Origin: Lycorma delicatula
Lineage: Eukaryota > Arthropoda > Insecta > Hemiptera > Fulgoridae
Assembly: GCF_047948215.1 (NCBI RefSeq)
Contig: NC_134455.1
Coordinates: 344,372,997 to 344,436,996 of the forward strand
Direction of reading: 5' to 3'
Length of the DNA: 64,000 nt
Shown here: in pieces, positions 1-10,926 of the stretch
Position numbering within the stretch: position 1 is the stretch's first letter
Layout of the letters: each line of letters starts with the position of its first letter
Position numbers and translations under genes: made by a program
Notes under the pieces: model-generated
What the model saw: only the letters and a program-made list of their open reading frames with translations
The model's database searches: none
What the model was told of the DNA's origin: nothing

Positions 1-467
1 CAGTGATGGGGATGTTGTCTAACCGTCGTACTTTGACGCTCGGACATATACATCGCAAAAAGATTGAATTCGCACACGTATCGTCGCAAAAACGAATCGA
101 AAGAAACAACGGGATGTTTAACTTGGACGCGGGTGCTATATACAAATATTGCCACCGGTATTTACGATTTTTAAACGGTTTTACGGCGGTGCGACCACGC
201 CGGTTCGGGATGTGTCCGGGATTTCGGTACCATTTAAGCTCCCGTACGGGCTGAAATCTAACGTTTAGCTCGTCACTACTGCAGCCCGGAATGTCGTTTA
301 CGAAACCGAACCGTGTACGTCGATAAAGATCGCAAGTTAAAGGAGAAAACGCGCGCCGAACGAACGGTGTAAGCACGATTCAGTGATGGCCGGGGTGACG
401 TGCTAGCAGCCAAAGTCGCTGCTCCCTTTAAAGTCCGCCAAACTAACGTATATAGTAATAATTTTCC
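1..467. other. Upstream flank of H1, unit 1 (CpG-rich block, 3' part)
   Basis: CpG-rich non-repetitive DNA identical to 8543-9010. An 83-codon open frame (3-254) is the continuation of one starting at 8536 in the next unit. I recognise no protein in it, and identity between units reflects array homogenisation, so it is not evidence of coding. It probably contains distal H1 promoter elements. Confidence 0.5.
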
Positions 468-500
468 ATTGGCTTTAGGTTTACGGGATATATACCGTTT
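466..500 (+). promoter_or_regulatory. H1 core promoter, empty target site
   Basis: An inverted CCAAT box (ATTGG, 468-472) is followed by a TATA box (TATATA, 489-494). The H1 start codon is at 562, leaving a short leader. In units 2, 3 and 4 a retrotransposon is inserted after position 479 of this sequence, exactly between the CCAAT and TATA boxes. Confidence 0.8.
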
Positions 501-561
501 CATACCAGCGTTATCATCCGATCCGCACAACAGCAACAGCAGCAGCATCATCATCATCATC

Positions 562-1161
562 ATGTCAGACAGCACCGCTACAGCTTCAGCTCCCGTCGCC
601 ACAGCGACAACTCCGGCCAAGGCAGCTCCAGGGAAAAAGGCGGCATCCAAAGCAGGCGGTTCGAAGAAGCCGAGGTCTAAGCCGGCGCACCCGCCGACAG
701 CCGATATGGTCAACGCGGCGATCGCCGGTCTCAAAGAGCGCGGCGGATCTTCTCTGCAGGCGATAAAGAAGTACATAGCAGCCAACTACAAGGTAGACGC
801 CGAAAAGTTGGCCCCGTTCATCAAGAAATATCTGAAAACGGCGGTCGCGGCAGGCGCCCTCACGCAGCCGAAAGGTAAAGGAGCGTCCGGCTCTTTCAAG
901 ATATCAGTGAAGGGCGAAGGCAAAGCCGCCCCGGCTAAGAAACCGTCCGCTCCGAAGCCGAAACCGAAGAAAGCCGCAGCAGCCAGCAAACCGAAGAGCG
1001 CTTCTGCGAAGAAGGCGGCCGCCCCGAAACCGAAGTCTCCATCGAAGGCGAAAAAGGTGTCCAAGCCGCCGACCAAGAAACCAAAGTCTCCGAAGCCGAA
1101 GAAGGCAGCAGTGAAGAAACCAAAGTCGCCCAAGAAAGCAGCCGCTGGAAAGAAGAAGTAA
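562..1161 (+). CDS. H1: Histone H1 (linker histone), unit 1
   Basis: 199-residue linker histone that binds nucleosome entry/exit DNA and compacts chromatin. The N-terminal tail (1-42) is Ala/Thr/Lys-rich. The winged-helix globular domain lies at about 43-116 (HPPTADMV through SGSFKIS). The C-terminal tail (117-199) is Lys/Ala/Pro-rich with CDK-type SPSK, SPKPKK and SPKK motifs. I chose ATG 562 (MSDSTA) because it follows a TATA box at the right distance. A longer in-frame ORF from 400 would cross the promoter and encode CAG/CAT-repeat translation, so I rejected it. There is no intron. A histone stem-loop follows 44 nt after the stop, as expected for an S-phase gene. H3 lies convergently downstream. 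Confidence 0.98.
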   Translation: MSDSTATASAPVATATTPAKAAPGKKAASKAGGSKKPRSKPAHPPTADMVNAAIAGLKERGGSSLQAIKKYIAANYKVDAEKLAPFIKKYLKTAVAAGALTQPKGKGASGSFKISVKGEGKAAPAKKPSAPKPKPKKAAAASKPKSASAKKAAAPKPKSPSKAKKVSKPPTKKPKSPKPKKAAVKKPKSPKKAAAGKKK

Positions 1162-1204
1162 ACAGTAAAATTATTATTTTACTGTACGTAAATTATTAAC
1201 AAAT

Positions 1205-1220
1205 GGCCCTTTTCAGGGCC
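1205..1220 (+). terminator. Histone 3' stem-loop of H1, unit 1
   Basis: GGCCCTTTTCAGGGCC forms a 6-bp stem with a TTTC loop, the SLBP-binding processing signal. About 15 nt later comes ATGAGGTTTTT, matching a U7 snRNA-binding histone downstream element. Confidence 0.95.
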
Positions 1221-2264
1221 GCCACCAACGTATGAGGTTTTTTCGTTATACGTGTAAAAATAATATTTTGCCTCATCATGTTTCGGTGCTGTGCCGAGCC
1301 AAAGAAAAGTGGGGCGGACAAAGATCCCCTCTCTGTCCGTCATTAAATTATCACACGGACGGAACGTGTGGACCGTCCGTAGTATAGTATATCTCTCTCC
1401 CCCCCCGGATAGGCATTATTTATAATTATACAGGAGAGATTTTTTTTTTGGAACTTTTATATTTTTATTTATTAGTAAATTACACCCCCCCGCACAAACG
1501 GGTCGATCTTGTATTATTTTGTTTTGTGTTATTATACACATACACAAATATTTTCATCTCTCCCATAAAATCCGTATGCCGGGCCGGCGGCATATATATT
1601 ATGTATGCCGCCATATATTATATGTGTGTAGGCGGCGGCTCTCGGCCCCCTTTTTTTTTTCATACACGGGAGCTTCGAATCCCGGTAATTTTCACACACA
1701 TCAATCTCTCTCCCTCTCTCTCTCTCTAACCTTCCCTCCCTCCCTCCCGCCCCGCTAACTCCTCCTTCTTTCTCATCGTCCGTCATATATATATGGTGGC
1801 AATTGCCTCTGAACTCGGTGGGTGGTTAAATAAAACAACAAACAGCAAGAAATATATGTATATTATATATATATGAAATTATGACAAACAAAATAAAGAA
1901 CTTATTATAATATAGGGGGTGTTGTTGGTTGTGTTTTTTTTCCCCCAAATTCCCACCGAAAGTAACCCTGTCTGTACCTCTAAGTCCAGCCCAGCCAGGC
2001 CCTCCTTCTTTGATTGAAGAAAACAACCCCCAACCCGGTGAAGATAGAAAATTATCATTATTTTACTATACTCTCTCTATCTACTACTATATATATATAT
2101 ATATGTGTTGGGTTGTGAATATTGGAATAATTTTTTCTTTGCAGTTTTATATATATGGAAAACAGAATAACATTGGTGGTTTTTTTTTTTTTCTTTTCTC
2201 TTCGGCCGAAAAAAAAAAAAAAGAACCAACCACAACATTTAAAAAACCTCGCATTAAAAATTGT
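1221..2264. other. H1-H3 convergent spacer, unit 1
   Basis: AT-rich non-coding DNA between two convergent 3' ends. It holds a (CT)n tract (1704-1728), a (TA)n tract (2089-2104), a GC-rich hairpin with 9-bp arms (1586-1594 with 1604-1612) and a poly-T/poly-A inverted repeat centred on TTCGGCCGAA (about 2173-2228). No gene is recognisable. Confidence 0.85.
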
Positions 2265-2280
2265 GGCCCTGAAAAGGGCC
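2265..2280 (-). terminator. Histone 3' stem-loop of H3, unit 1
   Basis: On the minus strand GGCCCTTTTCAGGGCC, with the same TTTC loop as H1. It lies 64 nt beyond the H3 stop, followed by a GAGGTTTTTT downstream element. Confidence 0.95.
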
Positions 2281-2344
2281 GTTGTAAAGATTTTGAATAT
2301 GATGGTAGTAGTGCGCGCGGACCGTACGTATACGCCACCTCAAA

Positions 2345-3369
<1,025 letters not shown>

Positions 3370-3406
3370 GCGGTCACCGTTCCCGCTGGTCTACGAATAT
3401 TAAAAC

Positions 3407-3422
3407 GGCCCTTTTAAGGGCC
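3407..3422 (+). terminator. Histone 3' stem-loop of H4, unit 1
   Basis: GGCCCTTTTAAGGGCC, a 6-bp stem with a TTTA loop, followed by CAAGAGGTTAATAAA as downstream element. Confidence 0.95.
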
Positions 3423-4258
3423 ACCCACCAACCAAGAGGTTAATAAAATAGTAGTCTTATCTTTATGTGTAAATCATCATCAACTAAGAAGAAGAATTAA
3501 TTTGATGATACAATTTACTTTTACCTTACCTGTGAGATAAAATATTTGTTTGACTGGCAGCAAAAGAGAGAGAGAGAGAAAAAAAGAAGTATATGTATGA
3601 TGATTGATGATGTGTGTGTGTGTACTTTTTTTTTTACTTTTAAGATTTAAAATGAATTAATCCGCGTGTAGGTTTTTTATATCCATGTGGATCGTCGTCA
3701 GAACACTACTTACTACTAAGGAAGAGAGAGAAATTTACAATAACTACTACATTTTGTACTTGTGTTTGTTGTTGAGCTTACGAAAATTGAAGAAGGAAGG
3801 TACACAAGCAATACAACTTCTTAGTTAGTTAGTAGTAGTAGTAGTAGTATACTGTACGATGTGTTGTTGTTAACTTCCCATTCAATATAATATGATTGAT
3901 TGATTTTCTTCTTTTTTTTTTTTTTTGTATTCATTCCCTTGGACGGACCGGCCGGTGTGAACGGTGATTAAAAATAAATAGCATGCCGCATTCGTGCATA
4001 TATATATATATATGTTTGGGACCTCAACAGGTTCGTAGCGGTTAAAAAGTACGTTCTCACCAGGACCTACCTTACAACCTCTATTATTATACTAACTATG
4101 TATGTAGGGGGGAAATTAATTTAAATGTGTATGTATTATTTATATGTATGTATCCACATCCACCCAACTGTGTGTTGTTTTACTTTAAAAGAATTTAATC
4201 ATCATTTATGCACGCCAGTTCAACAAGCCTTTTTTTTTTAAACCTTTTCAAACATGGT
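3423..4258. other. H4-H2A convergent spacer, unit 1
   Basis: AT-rich, with short (AG)n, (TG)n, (AGT)n, poly-T and (TA)n tracts. No gene or RNA is recognised. Confidence 0.85.
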
Positions 4259-4274
4259 GGCCCTTAAAAGGGCC
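4259..4274 (-). terminator. Histone 3' stem-loop of H2A, unit 1
   Basis: On the minus strand GGCCCTTTTAAGGGCC (TTTA loop), about 57 nt past the H2A stop. Confidence 0.95.
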
Positions 4275-4331
4275 GTTTTAATTTGTCTGACGATTGTTTG
4301 TGAAGTATCGGACCGGTGATTAGAGCGCTTC

Positions 4332-5140
<809 letters not shown>

Positions 5141-5512
5141 ATGCCACCTAAGACCAGCGGTAAAGCGGCCAAGAAGGCCGGCAAGGCGCAAAAGAACATC
5201 GCCAAGGGAGACAAGAAAAAGAAACGCAAGAGGAAGGAAAGCTACGCGGTGTACATCTACAAAGTGTTGAAGCAGGTCCATCCTGACACCGGCATCTCCT
5301 CTAAGGCGATGAGCATCATGAACAGCTTCGTTAACGATATATTCGAGCGCATCGCGGCCGAGGCTTCCAGGCTCGCCCACTACAACAAGCGGTCCACAAT
5401 CACCAGCAGGGAGATCCAGACCGCCGTACGGCTTCTGTTGCCCGGTGAATTGGCCAAACACGCTGTCAGCGAAGGCACCAAGGCCGTAACCAAATACACG
5501 AGCTCTAAGTAA
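5141..5512 (+). CDS. H2B: Histone H2B, unit 1
   Basis: 123-residue core histone, H2A partner. The basic N-tail is [19 protein letters not shown], followed by the [20 protein letters not shown] block, then the histone fold with [24 protein letters not shown], and C-terminal [10 protein letters not shown] carrying the conserved lysine that is ubiquitinated. It is intronless and its stem-loop lies 44 nt past the stop. The long antisense ORF over it (5093-5857) is a shadow. Confidence 0.99.
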   Translation: MPPKTSGKAAKKAGKAQKNIAKGDKKKKRKRKESYAVYIYKVLKQVHPDTGISSKAMSIMNSFVNDIFERIAAEASRLAHYNKRSTITSREIQTAVRLLLPGELAKHAVSEGTKAVTKYTSSK

Positions 5513-5555
5513 GCGGATGGAGCTGGTTACAATAGGCCATGTACTAAATATAAAC

Positions 5556-5571
5556 GGCCCTTTTAAGGGCC
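5556..5571 (+). terminator. Histone 3' stem-loop of H2B, unit 1
   Basis: GGCCCTTTTAAGGGCC (TTTA loop) followed by AATTGAGGTTAAAAAC downstream element. The downstream element is itself part of an inverted repeat (5577-5600 with 5860-5883). Confidence 0.95.
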
Positions 5572-5576
5572 ACCAC

Positions 5577-5883
5577 ATTATAATTGAGGTTAAAAACATT
5601 TTGGTTCTTTGCTTATTGTACAGGCATATAAATTGCTTTTTTATGTACATAAATAATAAAATGTATGTACTCCGTAACACGAGATATGTAAATAGAAAAA
5701 GAAAAAACATTTTCCTTACCTTACTATTGCAGTTTTCCTTTAAGGTAAAAAAAAAAAAATGAACAAATGTGTAAGTGTAATTAAAACGCTTCGTTACCAT
5801 GGTTTCAGGGGGGGGAGGGAAATTCACACATCTTGCCCAAAGCAAAGAACGCAACAAATAATGTTTTTAACCTCAATTATAAT
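5577..5883. repeat. Inverted repeat spanning the H2B downstream element, unit 1
   Basis: A 24-bp segment at 5577-5600 containing the GAGGTT downstream element recurs perfectly in reverse complement at 5860-5883. The match resumes after a short indel (TTCTTTGCTT against AAGCAAAGAA near 5842). The stem-loop itself is not duplicated. Confidence 0.9.
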
Positions 5884-6243
5884 TTGCGAAAAAAATTTAT
5901 TTTCTGGCGCCGGCCTACGTTGCAGTTGTTGACTCAAAATGAAGAAATTGCATGTATACTGAGCTATCTGGAAAAAAATGTTGATATCGGCAGGCATTAT
6001 ACCGCACCAACAACTCAAACACCCCCCACCGCCCGCTATCCGCGAAAAAAAAAACCGCCGCAAACCAGAAAATCATTTCACTTGACATATTATTATTACT
6101 TACCCATCACACACACACACACAGGGAATGACCTTGAGGTAGGGGCGGTTGTCGAGTGAGTGGTAGCGCGTGCGCGCCATTGCACAAAATACACACTAAC
6201 AAACGGGATGATAGATTCCGGTTACTTTTCAAAATCCAACTAA

Positions 6244-6318
6244 CTACTACTGCTCCTCCTCCTCCTCCTCCTCCTCTTCTTCTTCTTTCTTCACCGCCTA
6301 CTACTACTACTACTACTG

Positions 6319-6362
<44 letters not shown>

Positions 6363-6368
6363 GCTACT
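6244..6368. repeat. (CTC)n/(CTA)n microsatellite, unit 1
   Basis: Trinucleotide tract, first CTC then CTT then CTA repeats. Its CTA part is shorter here than in units 2-4. Confidence 0.95.
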
Positions 6369-7359
6369 CATCTTCATCATAATACTGTTTCATTTTTTTT
6401 TTTTTTTGTGTTTTGCAAGCCGTTACTTACATAACGGCAAAGCATAGCTGATTTTCTAATAATTAGACTGCTTTCCTGAATTTAGATTAATCGATTTCCT
6501 GAACTTGTACATTAAAAGAGAGATTGATTACTGATGTGTAAAACAAAAACAAAAAAAATCGTAAAAAATAACTTTAATTACATACAAATTGATCTATTTA
6601 TCAAATAAATTCAATTTAAGTGCTCGTATAATAGAAGTGACCATAAATGTTCCGCTAAGTTTTCATTTTATTTACTTTCCATGAAACCTGGCATAGACTC
6701 GCGTGGATGGGGCAATTCGCTGGTTGGTAAAGGGGTTTGGGGTCAATATCTGCATGTGGTGGGGCACATAATTTCCTTTGGGTAAATTAAACAAAAAAAA
6801 AAAAATTCAACCGACCAGAATTTATATTATAAAATGGAGTTTTTTATTTTGTAAGATTTTTTAATATACTATCTTTCTCCAATATTCAAGAATAACCAAC
6901 CAATGCTAGGAGAAAGTGAATAAAAACAACTTTGTTGTCATCACGTCGTTTCTTCTTCTTTTTTTTTTTTTTTCAGCGTTAATATTTTTAACACATTTCA
7001 CAATAAATGGCGTTAATTTGCGTGATATATATATATAATTGAAATATACCATTAACCGCTTTCATTTCACAACCGTCTTGTTTATGTCGCAGAGAACCCG
7101 GTTTAATTATGGTGAAAGCGATGAAGGCGCTGTATGCATAATTAGATTTAGGAAAATCTAATAAATATCAACCAACAAAAAAAAAGGTTATAAAAATTTA
7201 TCCTAATGTGATATAGTATTTCAATAAATAATTTTCATTTTTTCTTTCCAGGATATAAGAAAACGTTTCCACAACACCGCTAAAGATAATTAGATGAGAT
7301 TTTCAGGGTACAACAACCACGTTACAATACAACCCAACATGAGACATATTATTTAGCCT

Positions 7360-7360
<1 letters not shown>

Positions 7361-7411
<51 letters not shown>

Positions 7412-7428
7412 GTGAGTGAGTGAGTGAG
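7361..7428. repeat. (AG)n-(TGAG)n compound microsatellite, unit 1
   Basis: AG dinucleotides (7361-7408) passing into five TGAG units (7409-7428). Units 2-4 have longer versions. Confidence 0.95.
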
Positions 7429-7569
7429 AAAGAACGACCGAGTGAGTGAATGCCTGCGGTAGGTAGGGGCGGTCTTCTTATTATTTACTTTTTTTCTTAT
7501 TAAATTACATTTTATGATTTTATACTCCATGCAACGGCGAAATCTCCGAGTATCGGAACAAATGAAATC

Positions 7570-7570
<1 letters not shown>

Positions 7571-7645
<75 letters not shown>
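7571..7645. repeat. (GATA)n microsatellite, unit 1
   Basis: About 75 bp of GATA repeats, against about 91 bp in units 2-4. Confidence 0.95.
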
Positions 7646-8087
7646 GTATATATAAAAAGACAAAAAAAATAAATAATAATAATAATAAATAAAATTTCAA
7701 CGGCTATTTCAATGAAATTCGGATCTTCGGTCGCATTTTTCCAAATGTACTTGGTGGCGGCGTAGTTATACGTATACAACCTGAAGTGAATGTACCTTAA
7801 AATTACCGTACGGAAGGGGTCCGGGTACACTTAACTCTTGTTAACGTGAACGAAAACCGCGCGACCGACCGATCTTTAATTAAACGTGTATTAAATGTAC
7901 GCGGACAGCGAAAAAAAGAAAACACAAACTTAATGCAAAAGTGATTCGCGTCCGGTCGGTTAAGAGAGGCGGCCCGAATTTTTTTTTGGTTTTTTTTTTC
8001 TTTTCTTTCCCTCCCCGACGCTTTTTATTCGTAAGACATTAAGCCATTAACCTGTGCCCGTAAGCCTGCGCATGTACGTGTGTATGT

Positions 8088-8090
<3 letters not shown>

Positions 8091-8125
<35 letters not shown>
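8091..8125. repeat. (AT)n microsatellite, unit 1
   Basis: 35 bp of alternating AT upstream of the CpG-rich block. Confidence 0.95.
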
Positions 8126-8127
<2 letters not shown>

Positions 8128-8251
8128 GAGTGGGGCAGAAACCACCGGTTATATGTTTTGTATTTATGCAGAATTGTTGTATGTACGTTTTTTGTTTTGT
8201 TTTTTTTTTTTTTTTAATTTGGATTTATATCTTTTTTGTTTTTCTTTCCAG

Positions 8252-9000
8252 CGCTCCTGTTAACGTCAAACACGTCCAAACGTCTACACGTCTACAATCG
8301 TATGCTTGCATATCGCGCGTTGTGCAAACGGGTCGGCCGGCAGGAGTCTCTCTCTTCACTTCAGGCTAACGCAAAGCGTACGTATAATTCGAGCTACTTT
8401 ATTTTTATCCCACTCTTATTTTCCCCCAACGGTTGATGTTATAGAAAAACTGAAAGTTACCGTACGACCGTCATTAGTTTATATCCGTCAGATTATTAAT
8501 AATCGCATAGAATCCGATGAAAACTATTACTGTGTATGAAAACAGTGATGGGGATGTTGTCTAACCGTCGTACTTTGACGCTCGGACATATACATCGCAA
8601 AAAGATTGAATTCGCACACGTATCGTCGCAAAAACGAATCGAAAGAAACAACGGGATGTTTAACTTGGACGCGGGTGCTATATACAAATATTGCCACCGG
8701 TATTTACGATTTTTAAACGGTTTTACGGCGGTGCGACCACGCCGGTTCGGGATGTGTCCGGGATTTCGGTACCATTTAAGCTCCCGTACGGGCTGAAATC
8801 TAACGTTTAGCTCGTCACTACTGCAGCCCGGAATGTCGTTTACGAAACCGAACCGTGTACGTCGATAAAGATCGCAAGTTAAAGGAGAAAACGCGCGCCG
8901 AACGAACGGTGTAAGCACGATTCAGTGATGGCCGGGGTGACGTGCTAGCAGCCAAAGTCGCTGCTCCCTTTAAAGTCCGCCAAACTAACGTATATAGTAA
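8252..9000. other. CpG-rich block upstream of H1 (unit 1/2)
   Basis: A sharp change from AT-rich microsatellite DNA to CpG-rich unique sequence, immediately after a strong acceptor-like tract ending TTCTTTCCAG at 8251. It contains open frames of 77 codons (8306-8539, +), 86 codons (8536-8796, +) and 140 codons (8496-8918, -) with no family I recognise. It may be distal promoter, a non-coding transcript or an old gene fragment. Confidence 0.45.
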
Positions 9001-9010
9001 TAATTTTCCA

Positions 9011-9021
9011 TTGGCTTTAGG
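9011..9021 (+). repeat. Target-site duplication of copy 1 (left)
   Basis: TTGGCTTTAGG, repeated at 15094-15104 to the right of the element. It corresponds to 469-479 in unit 1, the H1 CCAAT-to-TATA interval. The left flank reads CCATTGG, so one base of the box is missing from the right copy. Confidence 0.9.
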
Positions 9022-9303
9022 GAGGGGATTCCTTCCTTGGCTTCTGAAGTGAAAGGACGTGAATTATAGTGTCTCTGTGCAGTGCTACTAGGAACCGGCT
9101 TCTGCAGTACTTTATACCTGGATCGACTGGCTACCTGACCGACCATGTAGAGGAGTGCTGTTAGGACAACCGCTGTGCCGCACCTGCCTGTATAGCAGGC
9201 TATTGTTCTCCATTCAGCTAAGTCTATAATAGATTTTATTTCTAAAGAACTATTGTATTATGTAAATTGAACTTTGCTAAGTCGTTAATAATACATTTAA
9301 TAG

Positions 9304-9372
9304 CCTATACAAATTTTGTATAGGTCTATTGTTAAGCCATATAGAATAATTTAATTTTAAATTATTCTATAT
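9304..9372 (+). other. Two hairpins in the 5' UTR of copy 1
   Basis: Inverted repeats at 9304-9313/9315-9324 (10-bp arms, single-base centre) and 9339-9353/9358-9372 (15-bp arms, ATTT loop). Both are present in copy 4 and replaced by unrelated sequence in copy 2. Confidence 0.75.
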
Positions 9373-9507
9373 AAAAGGAAAGACTAACTTTCCATTGTTA
9401 TTATTATTTCTTGTATATTTTGTTATTTCAGGAAGTGTAGTTCTAAGAAGTGCTAGTTTTAATTTTTAATTTTAAATTTCTAAATTTTTGGTTGTATTTT
9501 CTCCTTC

Positions 9508-10926
9508 ATGGAAGGAAAAATAAGGCCTCCTCCACCCCGTTCTCCCACCCCGGAACTATCCGACGGTGGAGAGGAAAGCGGGTCTGGCGCTAGGAAGCGC
9601 CAGAAACGCCGGAACTCCGCGCCTCCTATGGAGGCGGAGCCCGTAGCGGGCTGCAGCAAGGCTGCAGCAGCCGCCAACCCGCAGGCTGATGATGGGGCCC
9701 CATCACAGCCTGCTACCGTAAGGCGGGAGAAAATCCCGCCAATTATGCTGGACTGCCCTAAGGAGTGGCCAGCATTAGCGCGCGACATTAAGTCGCGTAT
9801 CGGGGGACGCCTGGTGGCAAAAAGCACCGGGCTTTCCATCAGGCTGCAGCTGGGCAGCGAGGCAGATTACCGGGCGGTGCAGAGTTTCCTGCACTCCAAG
9901 GGAATCGCCTTCCACTCCTTCCAGCTCCCAAAGGATCGGGAGCTGAAGGTGGTTATACGGGGGATCCCCTATGGGGCTGCCCCGGAGGAAATAAGGGAGG
10001 AACTGACCTCCCTTGGCTATGAGGTAGTTTCAGCTAAGAAGCTCCTCACGAGGGACGGTCGGGAAACCCCGACCTGCCTTGTGGCCCTTAAAAGGACCCC
10101 TTCGGCCCGTACCATCTACGACCTTGGCAGTCTTTTTTACTGCAAGGTCGCAGTGACTGCGTTTGTGTCACGAGGGGGGCCACCCCAGTGCCACAGATGC
10201 CAGAAATTTGGACACTCGTCCAATTACTGCCAGAGGGCCCAGCAATGTGTCAAGTGGGGTGGGGACCACGACACTGCCACATGCGTTAAGCCGCGTGAGG
10301 AACCAGCCTCATGCGTTAATTGCAAGGGGCCTCACCCGGCCAATTACCGGGGCTGCCCTTATTATAAGGAGCAGGTCAACAGGGTCAAGGGTATTAAAAA
10401 GCCCGCGACTTTAGACGGCCGCAGCTGGGCCCGTGTTGCCGGTGGGGGAATATCAGCCCCCAAACCGGAGGTGCCGGCACCTGTGGCCAAGGCGGTGGTG
10501 AAAAAAGGGGAGGTACCCTCCCCAACACCCGCCAAGCCAAAACCGGCGGCGACCACCAAGAAGGTGGTAAAACAAAAGGCGGCGACAAAGCCGGCCCCGG
10601 CGAAGAAGGCCAAGCCTTCCTCGACGGGAAAGGCAAAGCCTGCTCCGGCTGGGAAGGCCAAGCAGGCTGTTAAAAACACCGCGGCCCCTGTGGCCCCGCG
10701 CCCCACCAAAAGGGCGGCCGCGCCAAAAGGCACCCCCAGCGGCAATCCGAAACCGGCTACCCCGTTGGAGACCACTGGCAGGGACTTCCTGTCGCAGATG
10801 ACAGTGAAGGATATCCTGCCAGATATCATGACGGTTTTGCCACGCCTGCTCCAGGCAAAATCTCTCAAGGACTGTATTCAGTCCTTAATAGAGTGCCTCA
10901 TGACTGTACTGTCCAGGTATGGTTAG
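9508..10926 (+). CDS. Retrotransposon ORF1 (gag-like), copy 1, zinc-knuckle mutant
   Basis: 472 residues; RNA-binding nucleocapsid-like protein expected to form the RNP with element RNA. The N-terminus is Pro/Ser/Arg-rich with a basic ARKRQKRR patch (28-35). A predicted RNA-binding domain of the kind preceding zinc knuckles in Jockey ORF1 spans about 146-220. The three knuckles are C228/C231/H236/C241, C247/C250/H254/C259 and C269/C272/H276/C283. Residue 250 is Trp here (codon TGG at 10255-10257), against Cys in copies 2 and 4, so knuckle 2 should not bind zinc. Residues 317-420 are a Lys/Ala/Pro-rich segment like a histone H1 tail. A helical Leu-rich C-terminus follows (425-472). Confidence 0.9.
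   Translation: MEGKIRPPPPRSPTPELSDGGEESGSGARKRQKRRNSAPPMEAEPVAGCSKAAAAANPQADDGAPSQPATVRREKIPPIMLDCPKEWPALARDIKSRIGGRLVAKSTGLSIRLQLGSEADYRAVQSFLHSKGIAFHSFQLPKDRELKVVIRGIPYGAAPEEIREELTSLGYEVVSAKKLLTRDGRETPTCLVALKRTPSARTIYDLGSLFYCKVAVTAFVSRGGPPQCHRCQKFGHSSNYCQRAQQCVKWGGDHDTATCVKPREEPASCVNCKGPHPANYRGCPYYKEQVNRVKGIKKPATLDGRSWARVAGGGISAPKPEVPAPVAKAVVKKGEVPSPTPAKPKPAATTKKVVKQKAATKPAPAKKAKPSSTGKAKPAPAGKAKQAVKNTAAPVAPRPTKRAAAPKGTPSGNPKPATPLETTGRDFLSQMTVKDILPDIMTVLPRLLQAKSLKDCIQSLIECLMTVLSRYG

Larger units (their letters stand above)
5572..9010. other. H2B-to-H1 long spacer, unit 1/2 junction
   Basis: About 3.4 kb without a recognisable gene. The first 2.6 kb is AT-rich with microsatellites. From 8252 it becomes CpG-rich up to the H1 promoter. 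Several poly-pyrimidine/AG sequences look like splice acceptors (ending near 6976, 7252 and 8251), but no matching coding exons could be supported. Confidence 0.8.

Noticed and set aside
400..561. N-terminal extension of H1 (54 codons)
   Set aside because: It would include the CCAAT and TATA boxes and a CAG/CAT repeat leader. The MSDSTA start at 562 fits the family and the promoter.
1660..1690. Possible tRNA T-arm (GCTTCGAATCCCGG)
   Set aside because: The loop is 8 nt, there is no A box, and no acceptor, D or anticodon arms can be drawn upstream.
7303..7830. Long minus-strand ORF over the GATA and AG tracts
   Set aside because: Microsatellite translation (Ser-Ile-Tyr-Leu and Ser-Leu repeats), length-variable between units.
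9026..9034. NF-kB-like GGGGATTCC at the start of copy 1
   Set aside because: A short match at the variable 5' end; copy 4 lacks most of it and copy 2 differs. Likely chance.
10362..10868. Ala/Gly/Val-rich antisense ORF over ORF1
   Set aside because: Complement of the Lys/Ala/Pro-rich segment; low complexity shadow frame.
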